The notes beneath the pieces are model-generated. The model was not told the origin of the DNA, made no database searches, and was given only the letters and a program-made list of their open reading frames with translations. Positions 27,152 to 35,106 of a stretch of 35,106 nucleotides of DNA are shown piece after piece (positions within the stretch are counted from its first letter, which is position 1; every line of letters starts with the position of its first letter). A program made the translations under genes and the position numbers. The stretch comes from JABIEQ01 sp964516055 (GTDB lineage: Bacteria > Patescibacteriota > Patescibacteriia > Magasanikbacterales > UBA922). The DNA lies in NCBI GenBank assembly GCA_964516055.1, contig CAZEYK010000007.1, positions 1-35,106 of the forward strand, written 5' to 3'.

Positions 27152-27581
27152 TGATCGAAATTTGCCGATTTTCGTTGGCTTTACTAGTTAATATAAGTGT
27201 TCCTGTTGTTTGTACTTCTCCCAATAATGGGGTGAAGTTTATATCTTGTAAACCACTTACCATAATTGCTGATGTAAATGAGGTATTGGTATCTTGGCTA
27301 TCAGCCCTTGTGGCATAGTTTGTTCCTTTGTACAGGGTAATCGTCCCTGTTGTTACATAAACTCCCCATCCATCAGTGCCATCCATTGCCCGAGCATGAA
27401 GCTGAGCTGATCTGAGTGTTTGTGCTATCACTTGTGCAGTCACATCGAGTTCATTTCTTTGTTGAAAGGAATAATAGATAGGAATACCAATACCAGCAAT
27501 AACACTAATTAATACAACGGAAAGAAGCATTTCAATAAGCGTAAAGCCTTTTTGTGTAGATACATAAAATGTCATACTCAT
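27126..27581 (-). CDS. FimT/GspH-like minor pseudopilin
   Basis: 151 residues. Prepilin signal TQKG-FTLIEMLLSVVLISV with Glu5, followed by ARSAQLHARAMDG-like text (TLRSAQLHARAMDGTDGWG), typical of GspH/FimT pseudopilins. It would join the minor pilin tip complex. It starts 2 nt after PilC and overlaps the next gene by 26 nt. Confidence 0.88.
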   Translation of the reverse strand: MSMTFYVSTQKGFTLIEMLLSVVLISVIAGIGIPIYYSFQQRNELDVTAQVIAQTLRSAQLHARAMDGTDGWGVYVTTGTITLYKGTNYATRADSQDTNTSFTSAIMVSGLQDINFTPLLGEVQTTGTLILTSKANENRQISINEKGTVSQ

Positions 27582-27583
27582 AC

Positions 27584-28687
27584 CTACGGACGAAAATTAC
27601 CAATCAAACTATAAATAGGTAGAATGACCGCAAGCGCAACAGCCACAACACCAAGCCACACAATAATAAGCAATACTGGCTCGAGTATAACCGTAAGATT
27701 TTTGGTGGTGGTTTCTGTTTTCTTTTCAAATAATGCCGATACAGTAAGCAATGTACCGGCAAGTTTTCCTGATTTTTCTCCAGAAAATACCAGTTGTTGC
27801 ATGGGTAATGGAAATATTTTTTTAACGTGTTTGAATGAACGCAAACTCTTTTTTATGGAATTCCCTTCTTCTACTTCTTTTATCAAATGAGTATATAATT
27901 TTTGATATGGTCTAAGTGGTGTGGCGTTGGCAAGTGATTGCAATGCAGAGGTAATAGGAATCCCTGCTTCAAGTAATGTTCCCAGGATATATCCAAACCT
28001 AGTCAATTCTACTTGCATAACCAGTTTTCCAACACCTGGCGTATGTAAAATCATCCATTGTCCAATTCGTTTTGTATATTTAAAATAAAATAACAGATAT
28101 ACAATTCCTACAAGCGCCATGATAAGCGATATCACGGCACGAATCCCGTACATCTCAAAAAATTGACCGATAAAAATAACTACCTTCGTTATTGTGGGTA
28201 ACGTCAAATCTAACTGATCAAATACGCCAGCAAGCTTTGGCAATATAAACCACGAGATACCAATTCCAATCACGACCACAAGAACCAATACAAAAATAGG
28301 ATACATCATAGCTGAACGTAACCGAGATTTGAATTCTCTATCTTTTTCTTGCTGGACAGAAATAATAACTAAATTTTCGCTCAAACGTCCTGATTCTTCT
28401 CCGATTTGTATAAGTGAAATAGTATATTCTGGGAGAAGACGTGTTTCCGAAAGCGCCTTCCACAAACTCATTCCCTCTTCCAAATCTATCTTAAGACGAT
28501 CAATAATTTTCTTCAGACTTGGGGATTTAACATCTTCACCGATGCCATCGAGGGCATCTACAATATCTATTCCCGAAGCGAGGAGTATACTTAAATTTTC
28601 AATAAAAAGATTTTTTTCCTTTCCAATAAAAAATGGGCTACTTCTTCTTTTTTTTTTACGTTTTTTCTCTTCTTTCATACAAACCAT
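27584..28687 (-). CDS. pilC: Type IV pilus inner-membrane platform protein PilC
   Basis: 367 residues, with two GspF/T2SSF domains (about 25-150 and 225-350), each with the family signature (GIDIVDALDGIG and GIPITSALQSLA; GEESGRLSENL and GEKSGKLAGTLL) and three main membrane helices (about 128-152, 178-200, 337-360). It is the rotor-like platform on which the PilB motor acts. The N-terminus has an unusually Lys-rich stretch (EEKKRKKKRR). The ATG lies 3 nt after the pilB stop. Confidence 0.95.
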   Translation of the reverse strand: MVCMKEEKKRKKKRRSSPFFIGKEKNLFIENLSILLASGIDIVDALDGIGEDVKSPSLKKIIDRLKIDLEEGMSLWKALSETRLLPEYTISLIQIGEESGRLSENLVIISVQQEKDREFKSRLRSAMMYPIFVLVLVVVIGIGISWFILPKLAGVFDQLDLTLPTITKVVIFIGQFFEMYGIRAVISLIMALVGIVYLLFYFKYTKRIGQWMILHTPGVGKLVMQVELTRFGYILGTLLEAGIPITSALQSLANATPLRPYQKLYTHLIKEVEEGNSIKKSLRSFKHVKKIFPLPMQQLVFSGEKSGKLAGTLLTVSALFEKKTETTTKNLTVILEPVLLIIVWLGVVAVALAVILPIYSLIGNFRP

Positions 28688-28690
28688 TTT

Positions 28691-30460
28691 TTACCGTTTT
28701 TTGGTTATTTTTACCTTATGCTCTGGTGGCGCAGCAACACGAAGGAGCTCCTCTAATGTAGTAACCCCATTGATAACTTTTTGGACTCCATCTTCAAAAA
28801 ATGAGGTAGCACCATCTTGTCTTGCTGTCTCCCAAATATCTTGCGTAGAAGGATTTTTGAGAATAAGATCTTTCAACCGTGGCGTAACTTGAATAAATTC
28901 AAAAATACCAATACGGCCCCTGTATCCTGTATCTCCACAGACATTACATCCATTCCCTTTATATAAACGCAGGGTCTTTTTTGGAAAAAACGGCGCAGAT
29001 TTTGCAGAGATACTTTTTATTTGTGCAGGTGTTTTATTTATGCTGACTCGGCAATGATCACATATTTTTCGCACGAGACGCTGTGCCACAATAACTTCCA
29101 CAGTTGATGCCAACAAAAATGGTTCAACACCCATATCAAGCAGCCGAGGAATAGATGTTGGGGCATCGTTCGCGTGGAATGTAGAAAATAGTAAGTGTCC
29201 AGTAAGTGCCGCATTGACAGCAATTTCGGCTGTTTCCGTATCACGAATTTCTCCTACAAGAATAACATCTGGATCTTGTCGTACAATAGATCGAAGTCCT
29301 GCAGCAAAGGTGATATTTGTTTCTTTATTTACTTGAATTTGATTAATTCCGGTAAGCCGATATTCCACAGGATCTTCAATGGTGGTAATATTTATTTCTG
29401 GTTTGTTTATTGATTTGAGGAGTGCATATAGTGTTGTTGTTTTCCCAGATCCCGTAGGTCCTGTTACCAAAATCATACCAAATGGTTTTTTTGCGGCTTC
29501 TGCTAATACTTCTTTGTTCTTTTCTGACAGTCCAAGATCCGCAAGACTAAATTGTTTCACATACTGAGAAAGAATACGAATAACAACTTTTTCTCCATCG
29601 AGCGTAGGGGCAATTGATATTCTCAGATCAACGGTTCGTCCATTCATTTCAAATCTCATCGCCCCATCTTGGGTGGATGAATGTTCATCTATACGCAACT
29701 GTGACTGAACTTTCACTCTGTTTACCAGATTGTCATAATATATTTTTTCAAGAATACCAGTGTCTTTTAGTACTCCATCTACACGAAACCTAATGACCAC
29801 TTCTTTTTTTCCCCTTGGCTCCATATGAATATCTGACGTATTATTGTATATAGCGTCTTGGATAATGCTATTGAGAATATTAGGAGCTATCTTTTGATTT
29901 TGTTCAATAATACTAGAAAATCGATCAGTAAGTGATTTTTGGTATCGAATCAAAATTTTTTCTATATCATTGGGAAGTGAATAGGCAATGATAACTTTTT
30001 TCTTCTTTGCAATATTGGCAAATATATCTTTTAATCCTGGCTGTCGAGGATGGTCTGTCGTGAAGGTAACTTCTTTTTTGTCTTCATGAAACAATATCAA
30101 TCGATATTTTTTTGCTATTGCTTCAGGAACTTTTTTCATTTGTTTTTCAGTTGGTTCTTTGGTGTTTAAGTCTGCATAGGGAAGACCTAAATATTCTGCG
30201 ACAGATTGCCCAAGTAAATCTTGGGTAATAATTCTTTTTTCCAATAATCCCGCTATTTGATTTTCTTTATATGTTTGTTGTAGCTCTGCAAGATGTTTGC
30301 TATTGATATATTGTTCATTAACAAGAATATCTACCATTTGTTTAGTAGAAATTCCGGCTCCAACAATACTATCTTCGTCCGTAGGGATTATTTCTTCTGT
30401 ATCGGTTGATGACGATTGTTTTTTTTCTTCCAGCGCATAAGGTGACAGGCTTGTGTGCAT
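28691..30460 (-). CDS. pilB: Type IV pilus extension ATPase PilB
   Basis: 589 residues. An N-terminal MshEN-like domain (about 50-165), then the GspE/PilB motor: Walker A GPTGSGKTTTLYALL (334-348), Asp box TIEDPVEYR (360-368), Walker B DPDVILVGEIRD (396-407), His box TGHLLFSTFHAND (420-432) and the tetracysteine zinc site CDHC (467-470) and CNVC (505-508) found in assembly rather than retraction ATPases. All catalytic residues are intact. MshEN domains can bind cyclic di-GMP in other bacteria. No pilT is in the window. It begins 14 nt after the single-domain receiver, linking phosphorelay and motor. Confidence 0.96.
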   Translation of the reverse strand: MHTSLSPYALEEKKQSSSTDTEEIIPTDEDSIVGAGISTKQMVDILVNEQYINSKHLAELQQTYKENQIAGLLEKRIITQDLLGQSVAEYLGLPYADLNTKEPTEKQMKKVPEAIAKKYRLILFHEDKKEVTFTTDHPRQPGLKDIFANIAKKKKVIIAYSLPNDIEKILIRYQKSLTDRFSSIIEQNQKIAPNILNSIIQDAIYNNTSDIHMEPRGKKEVVIRFRVDGVLKDTGILEKIYYDNLVNRVKVQSQLRIDEHSSTQDGAMRFEMNGRTVDLRISIAPTLDGEKVVIRILSQYVKQFSLADLGLSEKNKEVLAEAAKKPFGMILVTGPTGSGKTTTLYALLKSINKPEINITTIEDPVEYRLTGINQIQVNKETNITFAAGLRSIVRQDPDVILVGEIRDTETAEIAVNAALTGHLLFSTFHANDAPTSIPRLLDMGVEPFLLASTVEVIVAQRLVRKICDHCRVSINKTPAQIKSISAKSAPFFPKKTLRLYKGNGCNVCGDTGYRGRIGIFEFIQVTPRLKDLILKNPSTQDIWETARQDGATSFFEDGVQKVINGVTTLEELLRVAAPPEHKVKITKKR

Positions 30461-30474
30461 TAATGGAGTGAGGA

Positions 30475-30852
30475 CTATTTGAGAGCATTTTTTATATGAG
30501 TGACAACGTCATTGATTGGAATATTTGATTTTACAAAATAATCTACGGCTCCGAGTGCTTTTACTTTTTCTTTATCTTCTGCTTGACTCAGATTTGAAGA
30601 TACAATTACAGGTATACTTATTTTCTTTTTTCTCAGTTCTTCTAAAAATTCAAATCCATCCATTATGGGCATCATCAAATCAAGAAGTACAAGATCAAAA
30701 TGTCCATCCTTAATTTTGTTAAGGGCCTCTTGTCCATTGTATGCGATATCAGTTTCAAACCCAGATTTGTTTAATTTAAGCTGAAGAGCTGTCGCCATGG
30801 GTCTTTCATCCTCGGCAATAAGTATTTTCTTTTTTTTTCCTTCTTTTGGCAT
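30475..30852 (-). CDS. Single-domain response regulator heading the pilus operon
   Basis: 125 residues, receiver only: acidic pair E14/D15, phospho-acceptor D58 in LLDLMMP, a Ser pair at the usual switch position (VSSN) and Lys in YFVKSN. It is similar to, but distinct from, the receiver at 16123. Being 14 nt before pilB, it is probably a CheY-like protein acting on the pilus motor, as PilG/PilH-type receivers do elsewhere. No kinase gene is adjacent; the kinase at 16579 is the only one here. Confidence 0.93.
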   Translation of the reverse strand: MPKEGKKKKILIAEDERPMATALQLKLNKSGFETDIAYNGQEALNKIKDGHFDLVLLDLMMPIMDGFEFLEELRKKKISIPVIVSSNLSQAEDKEKVKALGAVDYFVKSNIPINDVVTHIKNALK

Positions 30853-30907
30853 AGAAATAGCATAAAATATACACTCACCTCAATGATGAGTTGACCGGCA
30901 CTTATTG

Positions 30908-30916
30908 AGTATACCA
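30908..30916 (-). promoter_or_regulatory. Extended -10 promoter of the pilus operon
   Basis: The minus strand reads TGG-TATACT (TG at 30915-30916, -10 at 30908-30913), 55 nt before the receiver ATG, the same extended form as at 8613 and 23578. No clear -35. Confidence 0.45.
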
Positions 30917-30937
30917 AATTTTCCAAAATAAATAAAT

Positions 30938-30973
30938 GAAAATAATATGGCTATCATTAGCCCTATTATTTTC
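30938..30973 (-). terminator. Hairpin terminator after the CHASE gene
   Basis: A 16-bp stem with one mismatch around a 4-nt loop, overlapping the last codons and stop (30966-30968) of the CHASE gene and followed on the minus strand by T-rich sequence. It separates the CHASE/NMT1 pair from the pilus operon. Confidence 0.6.
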
Positions 30974-32225
30974 CCTTCTCAAGATTCTTTATTTGTTTTT
31001 TTAATTCCACCATTTTTACCTCCCGGCCTATCATTTGCTCGTTCATTTTTTCTAATTCTTTTGTTTTTTTATCAGAGATCTGTTTTTCTTTTTTTAACTC
31101 TTTAAGTGCATTTTCTACTTTCTTTTTCTCTTGCTCTGCATGTTTTTTTTCTTCTTGAAAGCCTACTAACATCTTTTCGGCGAGTACAATGGCTTGTTTT
31201 CTTGATTTTCCCAAGAAAAAAATAATTAATCCAGTTATTACGGATAACAATAATCCAAATATAATAATTATTATACTATATATAATATCATTTTCATGTT
31301 GATCAAAAAAATGTTGATTCGGATGTGCTCTCAATTGCCATATTCTTCCTCCAACGTTTATTGTATTAAAAAAATAAAAATTTGGATTATCCTTATGGTA
31401 TTGGGATTCTTGTACTTCAAAAAATGGTTTATCTTCATCACTATCTTGTAATATAAAATGCATGTCCAATGTGTCAACAAATTGATTCGCAATCGTAGCA
31501 AAAAATGTATCAACATCAAACGTAGCAACGATAAATCCTTGAATATTATCCCGTCTTTGTTCAAGTGTATTTGTTTGTACACCATTGAAATATATAGGAA
31601 GCACTCCTGATACAATATTTTTCCCATTTTTTTCTAATGGAGTACTCATACTGAGTTTCCCTGTATCTCGTGCTTCTTCAAAAATAATCTTCTGTTTTTG
31701 ATCTGTCGCAATATCAAATCCCAATAGTTTTTTATTTTCTTGAAACGGTTCTATATATGTAATTACGTAATAATATTCTCTTTCCCCTTGTGGAAAAATG
31801 GAAAAATCAGTATATTCTTTTTGTACATGAGACACAAATTCGTCAGTTTTTATAATATATTTATTTGAAGGTTCATCCATTACTCTTTGCACAAATTCAA
31901 AACTTTCTATCCCTGGATAATTATCAAAAAGATGTTGTTTGTTTATAAAAGTAGTCCACTCTTGCCGATTTATTTCTTGACTGGCAGCATATAAACCTAC
32001 ATACGATTGTAAAATACTTTTATATGTAGTTACTTCATTTTCGATGCTTTTTGTCAAATATAACGCATCATTAAAAAATTTTTCTTGACTATTTTTTTTC
32101 AACAATACTTTTACTTCATATGCGAAGTACCCTGTACATGATAAAATAATTGTTATTAATATGAGTCCTAATATCTCGTATTTTTTTTTATATTGTTTTT
32201 TTTCAATTATTATTGGTTCTTTCAT
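30966..32225 (-). CDS. CHASE-domain membrane sensor without kinase
   Basis: 419 residues from the ATG at 32225; a GTG two codons earlier is an alternative. TM1 (about 15-37), an extracellular CHASE domain (about 65-285; YPGIESFEFVQRV, LLGFDIATDQKQKIIFEEAR, GFIVATFDVDTFFATI), TM2 (about 318-343), then a Lys/Glu coiled coil ending with MIGREVKMVELKKQI. CHASE domains sense small extracellular ligands and are normally fused to kinases or cyclases; here no output domain follows. The tail motif matches the end of the PAS protein at 21445. Downstream of and probably co-transcribed with the NMT1-like gene (51-nt gap). Confidence 0.9.
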   Translation of the reverse strand: MKEPIIIEKKQYKKKYEILGLILITIILSCTGYFAYEVKVLLKKNSQEKFFNDALYLTKSIENEVTTYKSILQSYVGLYAASQEINRQEWTTFINKQHLFDNYPGIESFEFVQRVMDEPSNKYIIKTDEFVSHVQKEYTDFSIFPQGEREYYYVITYIEPFQENKKLLGFDIATDQKQKIIFEEARDTGKLSMSTPLEKNGKNIVSGVLPIYFNGVQTNTLEQRRDNIQGFIVATFDVDTFFATIANQFVDTLDMHFILQDSDEDKPFFEVQESQYHKDNPNFYFFNTINVGGRIWQLRAHPNQHFFDQHENDIIYSIIIIIFGLLLSVITGLIIFFLGKSRKQAIVLAEKMLVGFQEEKKHAEQEKKKVENALKELKKEKQISDKKTKELEKMNEQMIGREVKMVELKKQIKNLEKGK

Positions 32226-32276
32226 ATACACACTAATAAAATATTTTTCTACTTGTTATGCGCCGCATCCATACGA

Positions 32277-33278
32277 TTATTGCAGAATAAATTCGTCTGT
32301 TATAAATTCTTTAATATTAAATTCATGTGTAATGAATCCTTTTTCTGTCATTTCTTTATAGAGATTAATAAATTTTTCTATATCTATGTAGCCAATATGC
32401 GTAAGAGTACTTGGTTTTATGAGTGGAATACTATTTTCTAAAATAAACTTCTGATATGCCATATCTTTATATTCTTCATCGGTAATGTATAACATAGTAT
32501 CATTAACGGCTTCTTGTGGATTTTCTATTGCTTTTTGCCATCCTTTTACACTTGCTTGTACAAATTTTCTCACTATATTTGGATGCTGTATAGCAAATGA
32601 TTTTTTTGTTACAAGAATATCGTTTCCTATATTTACTTCATACTGTTCGGGCTGGATAAGGTTATAGGCAATACCTTCTTTTTTAAAATAATACAATTGA
32701 TCTGTTCTATACAAATCTAGCACATCGGCATCATGATCTATTAAATTATTCCATTCTTTTTTTTCAAAATCTAATACTTTTATATCGACAGTGTCTTTTT
32801 CAACACCAAAGGTATCTAAAAGCAATAAATAGGCAAGTTCTTGTTCTATTTTCTTTCCTTTAACACCTAATATTTTATACTGAAAATCTGCTGGGGTTTT
32901 AATATTTTTTTCTTTTAGCGATACAAATGCATATGGAGATATTTGAAAAAATTCAGCAACAGCATAAACATCTTCTCCATTATTTACATGGATCATAAAT
33001 TCTTCAGGACTCATGAGTACAAAATCGGCTATGCCGTTTTTGAGGTAATCGATAGGGTTTGTCTGAAAATTAAATTCTTTAAAAGTGACCGTAAGACCAG
33101 CATTCCTATAATATTTTTTTTCGTTCGCCACATACATACCAGCAAACTGTGCTTGGTTGACCCATTTGAGTGCTACCGTAGTAGAAAATCGTGGGTTTAT
33201 CCTTGTAACTAACCAACTTCCCATCAGGATAATAACAATAACAACGATGATAGTTATGAATAACCGTATATTTTTCAC
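32277..33278 (-). CDS. NMT1/THI5-like solute-binding protein, membrane-anchored, without transporter
   Basis: 333 residues from a GTG start with AAGG 9 nt upstream. One N-terminal helix (about 6-26) without a lipobox Cys, so anchored by the helix. The binding fold follows: KWVNQAQFAGMYVANEKKYY and ADFVLMSPEEFMIH, typical of NMT1/THI5/SsuA-like proteins that bind pyrimidine, sulfonate or related ligands. No ABC permease or ATPase is nearby. With a CHASE sensor next to it and another binding-protein fusion at 19609, a sensing role is more likely than uptake; the ligand cannot be told from the sequence. Confidence 0.88.
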   Translation of the reverse strand: MKNIRLFITIIVVIVIILMGSWLVTRINPRFSTTVALKWVNQAQFAGMYVANEKKYYRNAGLTVTFKEFNFQTNPIDYLKNGIADFVLMSPEEFMIHVNNGEDVYAVAEFFQISPYAFVSLKEKNIKTPADFQYKILGVKGKKIEQELAYLLLLDTFGVEKDTVDIKVLDFEKKEWNNLIDHDADVLDLYRTDQLYYFKKEGIAYNLIQPEQYEVNIGNDILVTKKSFAIQHPNIVRKFVQASVKGWQKAIENPQEAVNDTMLYITDEEYKDMAYQKFILENSIPLIKPSTLTHIGYIDIEKFINLYKEMTEKGFITHEFNIKEFITDEFILQ

Positions 33279-33391
33279 ATGTATATACCTTATTTTTTAT
33301 AAACACTCTTTATATTATTTTACCATAAAAAAAACTTTTTATCTCTATCAGCAAATATTTTTTCTGTTATATGGTGATTACTGCTTATAAT

Positions 33392-33423
33392 AAAAAATAT
33401 CAGCGGTAACGCTGATATTTTTT
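33392..33423 (-). terminator. Rho-independent terminator after typA
   Basis: A 14-bp perfect stem (33392-33405 with 33410-33423), a GTAA loop and T-rich flanks on both strands, 15 nt beyond the typA stop. The rest of the gap before the NMT1-like gene (33279-33391) is T-rich without a gene. Confidence 0.85.
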
Positions 33424-33437
33424 ATCTTTATCTATTA

Positions 33438-35106
33438 TTATGCTTTTCTTCCGCCTCTTTTTCGTTCGTTTTCTGTAAGCCATTGTTTTCGAATGCGGAT
33501 GTTTGCTGGGGTAATTTCTAAGTATTCATCTTCCGCAATTGTTTCAAGACCACGTTCAAGAGTAATTTCTACTGGTGGCGTAAGGTTGAGGGCATCATCG
33601 GAACCACTGGCACGCATGTTGGTGAGTTGTTTTCCTTTAATCGGATTGACAGCGAGGTCATCCCCCTTGGCGGTGTTTCCAATAACCATTCCTTCATATA
33701 CTTCCACATTTGGTCCAATGTACAATACCCCTCTATCTTGCAAGTTCGCAAGTGAATACCCGAGTGCCTTTCCAGTAACAAGAGATATCATTGATCCGAC
33801 AGATCGTTTAGAAATTTCTCCAGAGTATGGACGGAAACCAATAGTTTGTGCCGCCATGATACCTTCTCCTTTGGTGTCCATGATAAACTGACCACGATAT
33901 CCCAACAGTCCCCGTGAAGGCATTTCAAAAATCATACGGGTTTGCCCAGCTTTGCTGGCCATGTTGGTCATGATTCCTTTTCGTTTCCCCATTTTTTCGA
34001 TAATAATTCCAGAAAATTCATCTGGAACATCTATTGTTACTTCTTCAAATGGTTCGTGTTTTTTCCCTTCTACTTCTTTGATAATTACTTGTGGTTGACT
34101 TACCATTACTTCGTATCCTTCACGACGCATTTGCTCAAGAAGAACGGCAATATGCATTTCTCCTCTTCCTCGAAGTTTAAATCTGTCTGATTCACTAAAG
34201 TCGACACGAAGTCCGACGTTTACTTCAAGTTCCTTTTCTAATCGTTCTTTAATTTGACGGCTGGTTACAAATTTTCCTTCTTTTCCGGCAAATGGTCCAT
34301 TGTTTACAAAAAGATCCATGGCCAACGTTGGTTCGTCAACGTTGATCGCTGGGAGTGGTTCTTGGTCTTCGCTTTTACAAATTGTTTCTCCAATGTCGAT
34401 GTCGGCAATACCGGCAATCATCACGATGTCCCCTGCCATAGCAGATTGCACTTCTATTGTATCGAATCCTTTAAATTGTTTGAGTTTGGTAATACTTCCT
34501 GTTCTGGTTTCTCCTGTTGATTTTTTGATAATGACCTTATCTGCAACGTGGATAGTTCCTTCGTAAATTCTTCCAATGGCGAGACGACCAACAAAATCAT
34601 CGTAGGCAAGATTAAATGGTTGTACCCGAAGTGGCGCGCTGGCATCATTTAGTGCAGGTGACACATGTTCAAGAATCATGTCGAGAAGCGGTGTCATATC
34701 GGTAGAATTGTCGTCGAGGGTCTTCTTGGCGATACCTTCTTTTCCAATAGCATAGCAATATGGAAATTCAAGTTGCTCGTTATTTGCACCAAGGTCCATA
34801 AATAATTCCAAAATTTCATCATGTGCTTCTTTGGGTCTTGCTGCTGGTTTGTCTATTTTGTTTAATACCACTAATGGTTTAAGCCCAAGTTCTAGTGATT
34901 TTTTGAGTACAAATTTTGTTTGTGGCATTGGCCCTTCTTGGGCATCCACAATGAGGACAACCGAATCAATAGACCGAAGAACGCGTTCTACCTCTGAACC
35001 AAAATCAGCATGTCCTGGAGTGTCTACAATGTTGATTTTGGTGTCTTTATAAAAGAGAGTCGTGTTTTTTGCATAAATCGTAATACCACGTTCTTGTTCG
35101 AGTGCA
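33438..35106 (-). CDS. typA: Ribosome-associated GTPase TypA/BipA, N-terminus beyond right edge
   Basis: 556 codons in the window; full TypA has about 600-615 residues, so roughly the first 50, with the P-loop, lie outside. Visible: EQERGITI (switch I), DTPGHADF (G3), NKIDKP (G4), then EF-Tu-like domain 2, EF-G-like domains III and V and the TypA-specific C-terminus (EMPSRGLLGYRGQFIMDTKGEG, here within 33837-33933). It is a translational GTPase that binds the ribosome and is needed under stress or cold in other bacteria. No relation to the sensory cluster is apparent. Confidence 0.97.
   Translation of the reverse strand, partial: ALEQERGITIYAKNTTLFYKDTKINIVDTPGHADFGSEVERVLRSIDSVVLIVDAQEGPMPQTKFVLKKSLELGLKPLVVLNKIDKPAARPKEAHDEILELFMDLGANNEQLEFPYCYAIGKEGIAKKTLDDNSTDMTPLLDMILEHVSPALNDASAPLRVQPFNLAYDDFVGRLAIGRIYEGTIHVADKVIIKKSTGETRTGSITKLKQFKGFDTIEVQSAMAGDIVMIAGIADIDIGETICKSEDQEPLPAINVDEPTLAMDLFVNNGPFAGKEGKFVTSRQIKERLEKELEVNVGLRVDFSESDRFKLRGRGEMHIAVLLEQMRREGYEVMVSQPQVIIKEVEGKKHEPFEEVTIDVPDEFSGIIIEKMGKRKGIMTNMASKAGQTRMIFEMPSRGLLGYRGQFIMDTKGEGIMAAQTIGFRPYSGEISKRSVGSMISLVTGKALGYSLANLQDRGVLYIGPNVEVYEGMVIGNTAKGDDLAVNPIKGKQLTNMRASGSDDALNLTPPVEITLERGLETIAEDEYLEITPANIRIRKQWLTENERKRGGRKA

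Noticed and set aside
1..35106. CRISPR array, prophage or UGA recoding
   Set aside because: No regularly spaced short repeats or phage structural genes are visible, and genes end normally with TGA, TAA and TAG without in-frame TGA in conserved domains.

Overview
The window is AT-rich and densely coded, and almost every gene lies on the minus strand. Gene content suggests a member of the candidate phyla radiation (Patescibacteria) or a similar small-genome, probably single-membrane bacterium. The grounds are a compact type IV pilus operon without outer-membrane secretin genes in view, many short 5' leaders, an RND-type pump without an outer-membrane partner, and many unfused sensory modules. 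TGA behaves as a normal stop, so this is not a UGA-recoding lineage. The placement is inference; no 16S or ribosomal protein is present.

Layout. (1) 1-5865, minus: an open frame of 1955 codons running off the left edge, encoding a secreted SpvB/FG-GAP/Rhs (YD-repeat) giant protein. (2) 6134-7714, plus: the only plus-strand gene, a copper-type P-type ATPase cut short just after its phosphorylation motif, which itself reads DKAGT instead of DKTGT; probably a pseudogene. (3) 7771-10158: two unrecognised membrane-anchored proteins, each with its own promoter. (4) 10306-10593: an acetyltransferase remnant and tRNA-Trp(CCA). (5) 10649-16015: an HxlR regulator, membrane-fusion protein and RND permease operon, bordered by a 50-bp perfect palindrome. 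(6) 16123-22797: a sensory cluster made of a receiver-only response regulator, a Cache/HAMP/PAS histidine kinase, a free-standing six-helix membrane sensor module, a DUF3068-like/ABC_sub_bind fusion and a triple-PAS protein. (7) 22973-30852: a type IV pilus operon (receiver, PilB, PilC, FimT/GspH-like, two FN3-bearing minor pilins, a PilX-like protein, a 39-aa membrane peptide and a major pilin). (8) 30966-33278: a CHASE-domain protein and an NMT1/THI5-like binding protein. (9) 33438-35106: the GTPase TypA/BipA, running off the right edge.

The most interesting part is regions 6-8. About 17 kb on one strand interleaves pilus assembly genes with a kinase, two single-domain receivers, two solute-binding-protein modules that have no transporter, and three further kinase-less sensor proteins. 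Two of these sensors, 8 kb apart, end in the same helix (M-V/I-GRE-L/V-KMVELK). I infer a disassembled multi-input sensory array that may control the pili. Within the pilus operon, two adjacent minor-pilin genes share a 716-bp perfect direct repeat coding for an FN3 plus beta-domain tail, a sign of recent duplication or conversion of a surface-exposed module.
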